This document shows positions 35,643 through 43,811 of a stretch of 64,000 bases of DNA, one piece after another. Position 1 is the first letter of the stretch; each line of letters begins with the position of its first letter. The notes below the pieces were generated by a model. The model did not search any database. It saw only the letters and a list, made by a program, of their open reading frames with translations, and was not told where the DNA came from. A program made the translations under genes and the position numbers. The stretch is from Gammaproteobacteria bacterium (GTDB taxonomy: Bacteria; Pseudomonadota; Gammaproteobacteria; Steroidobacterales; Woeseiaceae): the NCBI GenBank assembly GCA_029884455.1, contig JAOUHU010000003.1, positions 1 through 64,000 of the forward strand. Reading direction: 5' to 3'.

Positions 35643-36451
35643 ACGGCTCGCCGCCACTCGATCACGATGAAGGCAAGGATTGCGCCGAGGCACAGCATAC
35701 CGACAATGATCGTCATGAAAATCGAATAGTCGAACAGGTAGCGGCCACTGTTCGGATCGTAGACCGTGCAGAAGAATCGCAGTGTATCGACCCAGTGCTC
35801 GATGAGTCCGGCCTCGACCGGTGTGTCAAAGACCAGTTCTTTCAGCGGCTCCACCAGCGCAGGGGCATCAAAGTCCTGGCCATACACCTGCCGGTACACA
35901 CGGCCGTTGTGATCCACGATGCTGGTCTGTGAAAGGTGGTCATAGCCCTTGGCGCTGGCGGCATAATGAAATCCGAGATCACGGGTAATTGCTTCGATCG
36001 ATGCAGCATCGCCACTCAGGAAATACCAGTTGCGCTGATCGATGCCGCGACTGGTCGCATATACGCGCATCTGCTCCGGCGTATCGATCGGCCAGTCGAA
36101 GCCGATGGTCACGACCGAAAAGGCATCGTCACCAAGCGCGTCGCGAGCGACGGCGACGGTTTTCTCGAGATTGCGCGTAATCAGCGGGCAGACATGGTGG
36201 CAACTGGTGTAAATCAGGCTCACGACCAGCGGTTTGCCGGCGAGCTGCTGCAGGTGAAACGGCTGCCCCAGGGTGTCCCGGAACGCAGTGTCCGCAAGCG
36301 TCCGCCCGATCGCATCCTGGCTGGTTCGCAGTGCCGCTTCGTGACTGAAAGGCTGATCCGCCAACGGCGCATCAGCGGCGCTGGCATGTACCGCCGCCGC
36401 CAGGCTCAGGGCGGCGGCGCCAAGCATGGCGACAGTGCGCAAGCTCACCAC
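35639..36451 (-). CDS. SCO1/SenC-family copper chaperone
   Basis: 270 residues with a signal peptide, a thioredoxin-like domain and a C-terminal transmembrane helix (IFMTIIVGMLCLGAILAFIVI). The copper-binding site is 'YTSCHHVCPLI' (CxxxC) plus His in 'GYDHLSQTS'. Such proteins deliver copper to the CuA centre of subunit II. It lies directly downstream of subunit I by 8 bases. The C-terminal anchor in addition to the signal is less common in SCO proteins. Confidence 0.92.
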   Translation of the reverse strand: MVSLRTVAMLGAAALSLAAAVHASAADAPLADQPFSHEAALRTSQDAIGRTLADTAFRDTLGQPFHLQQLAGKPLVVSLIYTSCHHVCPLITRNLEKTVAVARDALGDDAFSVVTIGFDWPIDTPEQMRVYATSRGIDQRNWYFLSGDAASIEAITRDLGFHYAASAKGYDHLSQTSIVDHNGRVYRQVYGQDFDAPALVEPLKELVFDTPVEAGLIEHWVDTLRFFCTVYDPNSGRYLFDYSIFMTIIVGMLCLGAILAFIVIEWRRAV

Positions 36452-36459
36452 GCGCCGAC

Positions 36460-38154
36460 CTAGCTGAGTGGCCAGACTTCGGACAGGTACTTCCAGTTGA
36501 CGAAGTAGTACAGCACGAAGGCGACGAAAAATATGCCGACCAGGAAAACGGTGCCGGGAATATGCGGTGACTCGGCGCTGCCATAGTGCGCAACGGCGGC
36601 TGCTTGTGGCGGTACCTCCGGGTAGGACGGTTTTTCATTCTCTGCCAGCCTGCGGCCGAAAAACACCGACCTGACAACCACCAGCACGAACATGAGTCCG
36701 CCAGTCGCGGCCATGACTGCAAAAATGCCATTCAGCGCCATCATCAGGTAGGCCACCGACGGGTAATCGAACGGCAGCAGCGCGTCGGCGAAAGTCATAT
36801 CCCAGTGGCGGCGCGCGACACCCAGCGTGCCGGCACCCATCATGAAGATCGAGATGCCTGCGACGCCGATACCGAAGATGTAGGGTTGCCAGGTCGCGAG
36901 CTTGCGCATCGCCAGCTCGCGACGAAAGATCAGCGGGATCAGCAGGTAGGTGATCGCCATGAACGCCAGGGTAGTGCCGGCGACCACGGTACCGTGGAAA
37001 TGGCCCGGCACGTAAAGCGTGTTGTGCATGATCATATTGATCTGTTCTGTGCCCATGACGACGCCCGATATGCCGCCGATAAAGCCGAAGAACACCAGCG
37101 ACATGAACATGCCGGCGAACGCCGGATTGCCCCAGGGTGCCTTGCGCAGCCACTCGAACAAGCCCTTCGTCAGCCCGCGTGCACGTTGCGCGGCCTCGAT
37201 CGAGCCCGGCACGGTCATGCCGTGAATCATGCTGCCAAGTACCGCCAGGTACATCGCATAGCTGGTATTGAAAATCTTCCACTCGGGGCTGAAGCCCGGC
37301 TCGACCAGCATGTGGTGGGCGCTGGCCAGCTGCAGGAACAGGATGTACATCAGGAACGCGGTGCGACTGACTTTTTCGGACAGCGGCTTGGCACCGAGCA
37401 CCATGGCAGCAATCGCGTACCAGACGGCGACGTGCGCGGACACATTGATCTGCTGTGACGAGTGGCCCATGGCCCACCAGATGGTCTTGTAGACCAGCGG
37501 GTCGATATGCGCGACCAGTCCCAGTGACCACAACAGGGTGGGTATCAGGATGATCGCACCGGAGGCAATCGTAAATACCGCGATGATTGCCGCCGTCAGC
37601 GCACCGAAAGTGACCAGCGGTATCGACCCTGCATAGGTCTTCTCGCGCCTCGCAACAACCAGGGTACCGAAGAACACGAAACAGCCAATCAGGGCGCCGA
37701 CGGCGAACAAGATGATGCCAAGATAAAATGCCGGCTCGGCCTGCATCGGCACATAGGACGTGAACATGACGCTCGATTGTCCGCGCAGCACGGCAACGTT
37801 TGTGACCAGGGCACCTGTGAGCATCAGGCCGAACCCGGTCCAGGCCCAGCGCGCTCCGGCAAGTCTGCAATTCAGCAGAATTGCCGAGGCGAAATACAGC
37901 ACGGCCATCTCGAAGAAAATAATCCAGACCAGCAAGACGTCGAGGCCATGCGCGGTCAGTGCGAGGTAGAACCAGTCGGCCGGGAGAAAGTGCACTGCCG
38001 GCCAGCGCGTGAGCGCCACCAGCAGGCCGAACAGGCCGCCGATGGCGAGGAAAATGACCGCCGCGACGGCATTTGCCTTGATCAGTTTTTCTGCAGTACG
38101 GTCGACGCGGAGGCCAGTCGTAGGGCAGGTACGAAAATCGAATATTTTGCTCAT
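36460..38154 (-). CDS. B-family heme-copper oxidase subunit I lacking the cross-linked Tyr
   Basis: 564 residues, about 13 to 14 helices, ba3-like: 'FTSYVPMQAEPAFYLG' and 'HNTLYVPGHFHGTVVAG' align well with Thermus ba3. The low-spin heme His ('LTAHGLDVLL'), the copper-B ligands ('WWAMGHSSQQI' and 'ASAHHMLVEPGF') and the two His in HFH are all kept. But the Tyr four residues after the first copper-B His (GHPxVY in oxidases) is Gln here (GHSSQ). I see no Tyr in the alternative cbb3 position ('SLVFFGFIGG'). O2 reduction normally needs that Tyr, whereas NO reductases of this superfamily lack it. It is co-transcribed with a CuA subunit and a SCO protein. Confidence 0.92.
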   Translation of the reverse strand: MSKIFDFRTCPTTGLRVDRTAEKLIKANAVAAVIFLAIGGLFGLLVALTRWPAVHFLPADWFYLALTAHGLDVLLVWIIFFEMAVLYFASAILLNCRLAGARWAWTGFGLMLTGALVTNVAVLRGQSSVMFTSYVPMQAEPAFYLGIILFAVGALIGCFVFFGTLVVARREKTYAGSIPLVTFGALTAAIIAVFTIASGAIILIPTLLWSLGLVAHIDPLVYKTIWWAMGHSSQQINVSAHVAVWYAIAAMVLGAKPLSEKVSRTAFLMYILFLQLASAHHMLVEPGFSPEWKIFNTSYAMYLAVLGSMIHGMTVPGSIEAAQRARGLTKGLFEWLRKAPWGNPAFAGMFMSLVFFGFIGGISGVVMGTEQINMIMHNTLYVPGHFHGTVVAGTTLAFMAITYLLIPLIFRRELAMRKLATWQPYIFGIGVAGISIFMMGAGTLGVARRHWDMTFADALLPFDYPSVAYLMMALNGIFAVMAATGGLMFVLVVVRSVFFGRRLAENEKPSYPEVPPQAAAVAHYGSAESPHIPGTVFLVGIFFVAFVLYYFVNWKYLSEVWPLS

Positions 38155-38166
38155 GTTGGCAACTCC

Positions 38167-38700
38167 CTACTCGGCGACGTAGATCTTGCCTACCATCATG
38201 TGGTGGCCGATCCCGCAAAATTCATTGCACACAATGCCGAACTCACCGGCCTGGTCGGGCCTGATGGTCAGGACCATCTCGTAACCGGGGTGGACCTGCA
38301 AATTGATATTCACCGGCTGCAGGGAGAAGCCGTGTTGCCAGTCCATCGATGAAAGGTGCAGTCGATAGCTCTGGTCTTTCTCCAATTCGAGAATCGGCCA
38401 CCATTGCCACAGGCGGGCAATGAGATAGACGTCACTCCCGGGTGGCGGGTGCACCACCGGAAAACCGCCTTCAATGCGCACCTGGTGATCGTCGATCATT
38501 TTTTGCGCGTGCGCGGCGAAGCGCTCGGGCTTGATCTGGTAAGCCTCGCTGGACAGGTTCTGCTCGCCTGCGCCGTGCCAGAAGATCATCATGAAGAACA
38601 TGATCAGGCCCCAGGTGAACGCGATGATGATCCAGACGAGTTCGACTTTTGCGATCGGTTGTCGCCACCAGATTCGCTCAGTCGGCGGTGTAATAGCCAT
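38167..38700 (-). CDS. Heme-copper oxidase subunit II with CuA site
   Basis: 177 residues: one N-terminal membrane helix (VWIIIAFTWGLIMFFMMIF) and a cupredoxin domain. The CuA ligands are complete: His in 'DWQHGFSLQP', and 'CNEFCGIGHHMM' with two Cys, the backbone Glu position, His and Met. This subunit takes electrons from cytochrome c or another donor. An AGGGAGG site precedes its ATG. Upstream of subunit I by 12 bases. Confidence 0.93.
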   Translation of the reverse strand: MAITPPTERIWWRQPIAKVELVWIIIAFTWGLIMFFMMIFWHGAGEQNLSSEAYQIKPERFAAHAQKMIDDHQVRIEGGFPVVHPPPGSDVYLIARLWQWWPILELEKDQSYRLHLSSMDWQHGFSLQPVNINLQVHPGYEMVLTIRPDQAGEFGIVCNEFCGIGHHMMVGKIYVAE

Positions 38701-38715
38701 GGCGGGCCCCTCCCT

Positions 38716-38904
38716 TTAATCGGCTATCGGAATCTGGGTGATTTCGATGATTCCCCAGATGATGTAGAAAACCGCAGGTGTGGCAACGCCAAGCACGAGC
38801 AACAGAAAAGGATTGTCCAGAATCCGCTGCATCAAAGGCAGCATTTCCTGGTCGTCATTGGCTGCCGGTGATGCGTCGCCACGATCGTTGTTGTTGTCAG
38901 TCAT
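38716..38904 (-). CDS. Small single-helix membrane subunit of the oxidase
   Basis: 62 residues: an acidic, Asn/Asp-rich N-terminal tail and one transmembrane helix (NPFLLLVLGVATPAVFYIIWG) ending near the C-terminus. It is the first gene of the tight run that continues with subunit II and subunit I. B-family oxidases commonly have such a one-helix extra subunit (subunit IIa in ba3), which is the likely role here. Confidence 0.75.
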   Translation of the reverse strand: MTDNNNDRGDASPAANDDQEMLPLMQRILDNPFLLLVLGVATPAVFYIIWGIIEITQIPIAD

Positions 38905-38966
38905 TGCCTGCCCCTACCGTGGTAGTCAGATCGGGCCACGCTAGCCAACAACTTTTCGGGGGTAAA

Positions 38967-39152
38967 TCAGGGCTTACCCGTATACAGGCGAATCAGGTAA
39001 AAGCTGACCATGGCCAGCGTCAGCAGGATGCCAAAGAACAACAGGGACCGGTACTCGAAGCGGCGGCCCGCCGCAATTTCCAGGCGTTCAACCACCCAGT
39101 TTGAGACCAGGTAGAGGATCGCAGCGACAACAGTGAAATAGACGGCTTGCAT
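38967..39152 (-). CDS. Small two-helix membrane protein next to the oxidase
   Basis: 61 residues with two hydrophobic stretches (VYFTVVAAILYLVSNWVV and LLFFGILLTLAMVSFYLI) joined by a short polar loop with E-R-L-E. It lies between rpiA and the small oxidase subunit on the same strand as both. It may be a further oxidase subunit or an unrelated protein; no family is recognised. Confidence 0.6.
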   Translation of the reverse strand: MQAVYFTVVAAILYLVSNWVVERLEIAAGRRFEYRSLLFFGILLTLAMVSFYLIRLYTGKP

Positions 39153-39167
39153 TGCGCCGGCGAAGAT

Positions 39168-39827
39168 TCAGGCGCGCATTTCCCGGACGCCGGTCTCGCC
39201 ACCGACCAGCAGGACGTCAGCGGCACGGTGGGCAAAAATGCCGACAGTCAGGACGCCGGGAATCTGGTTGATACGGGTTTCCATTTCAAGCGGGTTGCTG
39301 ATGGCCAAATCGTGCACGTCGAGAATATGATTACCGTTATCGGTCACGAAACCTTCACGCCAGACAGGCTGCGCGCGCAATTTCAAGAGCCTGCGGGCGA
39401 CGAACGCCTGTGCCATGGGAATGACTTCAACTGGTAGTGGAAAGCTGCCGAGCATGCCGACCAGCTTCGAATCATCGACGACGCAAACGAAACGGCGCGC
39501 TGCGGCGGCCAGTACTTTCTCGCGCGTCAGGGCGCCACCACCACCCTTGATCAGTTGCAAGTGCTTGTTCGCCTCGTCGGCGCCATCAATGTAGAGATCA
39601 ATGTCACCGACTTCGTTCAGTGTCGTTACTTCGAAGCCCCGTGCCTCAAGCAGTGTCGTTGAAGCCTGCGAACTCGAGACTACGGCATCAATGCGATCGC
39701 GGACACCGGGCAATAGTTCAATAAGGAAATTGACGGTTGAGCCGGTTCCGACACCGAGTACGGTACCTGGCTGGATGAAATCAAGCGATGCTTTTGCCGC
39801 GTTGCGTTTTTTATCTGTTGCATCCAT
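39168..39827 (-). CDS. rpiA: Ribose-5-phosphate isomerase A
   Basis: 219 residues. '[15 protein letters not shown]', '[14 protein letters not shown]', '[28 protein letters not shown]' and '[11 protein letters not shown]' are the RpiA signatures, with catalytic Asp, Glu and Lys in the second and third. It interconverts ribose-5-phosphate and ribulose-5-phosphate. Confidence 0.96.
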   Translation of the reverse strand: MDATDKKRNAAKASLDFIQPGTVLGVGTGSTVNFLIELLPGVRDRIDAVVSSSQASTTLLEARGFEVTTLNEVGDIDLYIDGADEANKHLQLIKGGGGALTREKVLAAAARRFVCVVDDSKLVGMLGSFPLPVEVIPMAQAFVARRLLKLRAQPVWREGFVTDNGNHILDVHDLAISNPLEMETRINQIPGVLTVGIFAHRAADVLLVGGETGVREMRA

Positions 39828-39850
39828 AGGCGGCCCCTATTCTACATACA

Positions 39851-39880
39851 AAAGTGCCCGCATTTGCGGGCACTTTCGTT
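39851..39880. terminator. Terminator hairpin between the lysine-rich gene and rpiA
   Basis: A 12-base perfect stem, AAAGTGCCCGCA / TGCGGGCACTTT, with a TT loop. It lies downstream of the minus-strand lysine-rich gene and upstream of rpiA. The T run on the minus side (TTTTGT) fits termination of that gene. Confidence 0.75.
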
Positions 39881-39941
39881 GCGCTGGAAGAAGACAAAAC
39901 TTCTTCGAAGCCCAAAGCCTAACGCTTCATAAGCGGGGAGC

Positions 39942-40127
39942 CTATTTCTTGGCTTTCCGTTTCGTCTTGCGTTTGGCGGTCTTCTTTTTAGCTTTCTTTT
40001 TCGCCTTTTTCTTGGCGGTCTTCTTCTTCGCTACTTTCTTCTTCGCGACTTTCTTCTTAGCTGCGCGTTTTTTCGGCGCTGCTTTTTTTGCACTTGCTTT
40101 CTTACTGGACTTCTTTTTGGTAGCCAT
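39942..40127 (-). CDS. Lysine-rich histone H1-like protein (61 aa)
   Basis: 61 residues, more than half of them Lys, with Ala, Thr and Arg making up nearly all the rest. It is built from repeats of KKK-A/V and AKKK, like the C-terminal tails of AlgP and of bacterial H1-like proteins. The start MATKKKSSKK has a GGAG site 8 bases ahead; the longer frame starting at 40205 is less likely. It probably binds DNA or RNA non-specifically, acting as a small nucleoid or RNA-condensing protein. Confidence 0.8.
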   Translation of the reverse strand: MATKKKSSKKASAKKAAPKKRAAKKKVAKKKVAKKKTAKKKAKKKAKKKTAKRKTKRKAKK

Positions 40128-40453
40128 CTTTGTTTCTCCGTGTCGGGTACCCGGCGTTGAGTATATACAACAAAAGCAAAAAATCCAGCAAGTTAGGTGA
40201 CGCAATTAACACTTTGAAACGGCCGCAGTCGAGCCGATATCGCCGCTGAAAATCCTCGGCCGAGAAAGTCTGCTCGAAGAGAAAGCTGTTCGCTGCGAAA
40301 AGTTGCGGCGCGAAATTCTCGCCTGCGCGATGCCGATCAAACAGTCACGCACGAAAATCCGAGCCGCGTGTTGTGCTCACCACAAATATTTTTTCAGCCA
40401 CTCAGCGACGGTGAAAAGCGACCAGCGGCAAAAAAACTGCGCCGGAAATTTGG

Positions 40454-41011
40454 CTAGCCGCTGGCGCTGATAACGGCGCAAAGCCGTATATCCCAAGGGT
40501 TTGCGACGATTTTCTCGACTTTCTGGCAATCGAAAGCCAGGCCGATGAGTTTCGGACGCAACCACCGTGTCGAGCGCTTTTGAAATGCGAAGTAGCGATC
40601 GAAGTAGCCGCCGCCCATACCGATACGGTTGTTCTCATCGTCGAATGCGACCAGCGGTGTGATCACGAGATCGAGCTGTCTGGCCGCGATGATCTCGCCG
40701 TCGATCGGTTCCCAAAGGCCGAAACGGTTCTGCCTGAGGGTCGTGTCAGGCTCCAGTCGCCGGAAAAACATTTTTCCGGATTTTGCGATCACCGGGCAGA
40801 AAATGCGCTTTTTTGCGCACCACGCGCGCTCGATGATGCGGGTAGGGTCAACTTCGTCGGCCATCGGCAAATAGCACGCGATGGATTTCGCAGCGAAAAA
40901 TTGGTGTGATCGAATCAGCGTGGAGCAGATTTTTGCGCTGGCAATGTCGCGACTTTCCGCGCTCATCGCGCGTCGTGCACTAAGCGCTCGCTGGCGCATT
41001 TGTGATTTCAA
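40454..41011 (-). CDS. 5-formyltetrahydrofolate cyclo-ligase
   Basis: 185 residues. 'SIACYLPMADEVDPTRII', 'RRLEPDTTLRQNRFGLWEP' and 'DLVITPLVAFDDENNRIGMGGGYFDRYF' are family signatures; the last holds the ATP- and folate-binding loop. It converts 5-formyl-THF to methenyl-THF. In many gammaproteobacteria it follows zapA and the 6S RNA gene, as it does here. The 248 bases between its stop and the lysine-rich gene show no further gene. Confidence 0.92.
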   Translation of the reverse strand: MKSQMRQRALSARRAMSAESRDIASAKICSTLIRSHQFFAAKSIACYLPMADEVDPTRIIERAWCAKKRIFCPVIAKSGKMFFRRLEPDTTLRQNRFGLWEPIDGEIIAARQLDLVITPLVAFDDENNRIGMGGGYFDRYFAFQKRSTRWLRPKLIGLAFDCQKVEKIVANPWDIRLCAVISASG

Positions 41012-41016
41012 GAAAA

Positions 41017-41203
41017 GCGCCTCCCGCCTGTGCCGTTACTGACCGTCGCTCTCGAACCGGAGCAACAGGTGGGGCTAGCCGTGACAACAAAAGGCTTACC
41101 GCTTACGCAGCCTTGCTCATATGTTGCCGACAGTGCATGACCCCGAAATGAAAAGTTAGGGTCGAAAGGTTTCCAGATCAGCATCGAACACTGCAGGAGG
41201 CGC
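41017..41203 (-). ncRNA. ssrS: 6S RNA
   Basis: The position between zapA and the cyclo-ligase gene is the conserved place of ssrS in gammaproteobacteria. The two ends, GCGCCTCC at 41203-41196 and GGAGGCGC at 41024-41017 (minus strand), pair perfectly and continue into a longer imperfect stem. The enclosed length of about 187 bases matches 6S RNA (about 184 in E. coli). 6S RNA binds sigma70 RNA polymerase in stationary phase. The sequence between shows no open frame of note. Confidence 0.85.
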
Positions 41204-41228
41204 CAGTGCCTTTGTACATTCTGGCGCG

Positions 41229-41543
41229 TCAAAAATCCAGTTGCTGAGAGCCACCCAGTACAGATTCGACGCGATCCGAGATATTCCTGAGGCGTGCGCT
41301 GACATCGCCTTCGATGATGCGGTCGCGGGCCTGCGCATGTAACAGATCATTGGCCATGTTGAGTGCCGCCATGACGGCGATCCGGTCGAGACCGACGATC
41401 CGGCCGCTGTCACGAATCTCGCGCATTTTGGCATTCAGAACTTCTGCTGAATCGAGCAGGTCGGTGCGTTCGCTGGCGGGGCACGCCACCTGGTATTCCT
41501 TGTCCAGAATCCGCACGCTCACCTGGGCAGTTGGGTTACTCAT
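41229..41543 (-). CDS. zapA: Cell division protein ZapA
   Basis: 104 residues. 'VSVRILDKEYQVACPASERTDLLDSAEVLNAKMREIRDSG' is the globular ZapA head, and 'AALNMANDLLHAQ' starts the C-terminal coiled coil. It cross-links FtsZ filaments. Upstream by 4 bases lies a ZapB-like gene, and downstream the 6S RNA. Confidence 0.93.
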   Translation of the reverse strand: MSNPTAQVSVRILDKEYQVACPASERTDLLDSAEVLNAKMREIRDSGRIVGLDRIAVMAALNMANDLLHAQARDRIIEGDVSARLRNISDRVESVLGGSQQLDF

Positions 41544-41547
41544 GATG

Positions 41548-41778
41548 TCACGATCCTTGCTCCATTGCTTTCAGTCTGCCGATCATTGCCTCAACGCGTG
41601 CACGCACCTGTTCGTTTTTCTGCAACAGGTTGGCACGTTCGGAAGTCAACACGTCTTGCCGTTGCTTCAGGGACTTGTTTTCATCCTGCAGCTGGTCACA
41701 CACTCGTACCAGTGCATCCACTCGCTTTTCAAGTCGTTTCAGTTCGTGCTCGAATGTTGTATTCATGTCTTTGGCCAT
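41548..41778 (-). CDS. ZapB-like coiled-coil protein
   Basis: 76 residues, almost entirely one coiled coil with heptad spacing ('LKRLEKRVDALVRVCDQLQDENKSLKQ'). This matches the small proteins that accompany ZapA in Pseudomonas-type genomes and act like ZapB in Z-ring assembly. It precedes zapA by 4 bases. The gap to the divergent UPF0149 gene (41779-41902) presumably holds both promoters. Confidence 0.82.
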   Translation of the reverse strand: MAKDMNTTFEHELKRLEKRVDALVRVCDQLQDENKSLKQRQDVLTSERANLLQKNEQVRARVEAMIGRLKAMEQGS

Positions 41779-41902
41779 GGCAGCAATATAGTCACGCGTC
41801 CCGGCAGAAGCAATCGCGATTTAGGGTGTTATGACCGGCGTGACCAGCGTGGGCTATCCATGGGATCATGCTAGCAGTACGAATGTTCAGGAAATCAAAG
41901 TG

Positions 41903-42487
41903 ATGGATCCGGTAATCGACCACAGCACGCTGGAGCAGGCGCTGCGCCGTTGCGGCTCGAGCTGGGATGCGTCACAGACGCATGGCCTGTTGTCAGGCCG
42001 ACTTGCGATTGCCGGCGCCGACAGCGGCTTCGCCTGGCTGGACCAGGTACTGCAAGGCACGAACCAGGCCGACGCACTGCGTGCGGAGTGCGAGCGGCTG
42101 CTCGCTGCATTATTTGCGACCACCTACCAGCAGCTCGCCGAAAGATTGTCTGCCTTTACGCCGTTGCTGCCGGATGACGAGGACTCTGCGGCGCTGCGCG
42201 CAGCGGCGCTGGCACACTGGTGCGAAGGCTTTCTGCATGGCCTGGTCAGCGGCGAGCATGGCGCTGAGCTGCGCAACCGGCTGCAGGCCGAACCATTGGC
42301 CGATATCATCCGTGACATGCTGCAAATTACCCGTGCGACGATCGAGGAAGATAGCGATGACGGGTCAGATGACGAGGCTTACTTTGAACTGGTTGAATAT
42401 GTACGCGTCGCCGCCCAGCTTGCTTTTGAGGAACTGGCGGACCTGCGGCAGCCCGGCGATGATCCGGCCCTCGATGCGCTGCACTAG
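41903..42487 (+). CDS. ygfB: UPF0149 (YgfB/YecA) family protein
   Basis: 194 residues from the ATG at 41903. 'TLEQALRRCGSSWDASQTHGLLSGRLAIAG' and 'WCEGFLHGLVSGE' are the UPF0149 signatures, followed by 'EYVRVAAQLAFEEL'. YgfB acts as a regulator in Pseudomonas. It starts the conserved ygfB-pepP-ubiH-ubiI order. Confidence 0.93.
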   Translation: MDPVIDHSTLEQALRRCGSSWDASQTHGLLSGRLAIAGADSGFAWLDQVLQGTNQADALRAECERLLAALFATTYQQLAERLSAFTPLLPDDEDSAALRAAALAHWCEGFLHGLVSGEHGAELRNRLQAEPLADIIRDMLQITRATIEEDSDDGSDDEAYFELVEYVRVAAQLAFEELADLRQPGDDPALDALH

Positions 42488-42506
42488 GTCCGACGGATAG
42501 CATGCA

Positions 42507-43811
42507 ATGAACAGCAAGGAATTCTCGCGCCGTCGTGAGCAACTGATGCGCATGGTTGGCAGCGGTGGCATCGCCATCCTGCCGGCCGCGCCGGTGCGGA
42601 TTCGCAGCCGCGATGTCGAGCATCGCTATCGCCAGGACAGCGACTTCTATTACCTCACCGGGTTTGCCGAGCCGGATGCCGTCATCGTGCTGGCTCCTGG
42701 TCGGGACAACGGCGAGTACCTGATGTTTTGTCGCGACCGCGATCCTGAAAAGGAGCTTTGGGACGGCAAGCGCGCGGGTCCGGACGGGGTCATCCGTGAC
42801 TTTGCTGCGGATGATGCCTTTCCGATTGATGACATCGACGATATTCTGCCCGGCATCATGGAGTCCTGCAGCCGCGTGTATTACACCATGGGGCTGTATG
42901 CGGACTTCGATGCGCGCATTGCCGACTGGCTGAATTCCTTGCGTGGCCGGGAGTCGCGCGGCGTGCACACACCGCGTGAGTTCATCGCGCTCGATCACTT
43001 GTTGCACGACATGCGCCTATATAAGAGTCGGGACGAAATTTCAGCGATGCGCCGATCGGCCAGGATCGCGGTTCGGGCGCATACCCAGGCCATACAGTTT
43101 GTGCGACCGGGATTGTACGAATACGAGGTCGAGGCTGAGTACCTGGGTGAATTCCGGCGCAGCGCCGCCTGGCCCTCGTACAGCCCGATCGTGGGCGGTG
43201 GTATCAACGCCTGTACTCTGCACTATGTCGACAATAACAATGTGCTGCGGGATGGCGATCTGTTGCTGATCGACGCTGGCTGTGAACTCGACTACTACGC
43301 ATCCGACATAACGCGAACCATTCCGGTAAACGGCCGATTCAGCCCGGAACAACGCGCGATTTACGAAATAGTGCTGGAGGCGCAGCTCACCGCTATCGAA
43401 AAGACACGCAATGGCAATCACTGGAATGAACCGCATGATGCCGCCGTCAAAGTCATTACGCGCGGCCTGAAAAAAATCGGCCTGCTGAAGGGGTCGCTGC
43501 AGCGCCTGATCAAGGACGAAGCTTATAAAGAGTACTTCATGCATCGCACCGGCCATTGGATCGGTATGGATGTACATGACGTCGGCGACTACAAAGTTGG
43601 CGACGAATGGCGTTTGCTTGAATCCGGCATGGTGACGACCGTTGAACCGGGCCTGTACATTCCCGACTCCCGCCAGGTCCCGGCGCGCTGGCGTGGCATC
43701 GGCATACGCATCGAGGACGATGTGGTCGTGACCAGCAATGGTCCGGACGTGCTCAGCAAGGGATTGGTCAAGGACCCGGATGCGATCGAGTCCCTGATGC
43801 AAGGCGCATGA
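42507..43811 (+). CDS. pepP: Xaa-Pro aminopeptidase P
   Basis: 434 residues, normal length for PepP. The dinuclear metal site is complete: 'LIDAGCELDYYASDITRT' (two Asp), 'HRTGHWIGMDVHD' (His), 'TTVEPGLYIP' (Glu) and 'GIRIEDDVV' (Glu). It removes N-terminal residues ahead of proline. Its stop overlaps the ubiH start by 4 bases. Confidence 0.96.
   Translation: MNSKEFSRRREQLMRMVGSGGIAILPAAPVRIRSRDVEHRYRQDSDFYYLTGFAEPDAVIVLAPGRDNGEYLMFCRDRDPEKELWDGKRAGPDGVIRDFAADDAFPIDDIDDILPGIMESCSRVYYTMGLYADFDARIADWLNSLRGRESRGVHTPREFIALDHLLHDMRLYKSRDEISAMRRSARIAVRAHTQAIQFVRPGLYEYEVEAEYLGEFRRSAAWPSYSPIVGGGINACTLHYVDNNNVLRDGDLLLIDAGCELDYYASDITRTIPVNGRFSPEQRAIYEIVLEAQLTAIEKTRNGNHWNEPHDAAVKVITRGLKKIGLLKGSLQRLIKDEAYKEYFMHRTGHWIGMDVHDVGDYKVGDEWRLLESGMVTTVEPGLYIPDSRQVPARWRGIGIRIEDDVVVTSNGPDVLSKGLVKDPDAIESLMQGA

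Noticed and set aside
36635-38218. A 527-codon open frame overlapping the oxidase subunit I gene on the same strand
   Set aside because: It lies in another frame of a clearly coding, GC-rich gene, has no recognisable motif, and its composition (many Arg, Gly, His) is that of a frame shadow.
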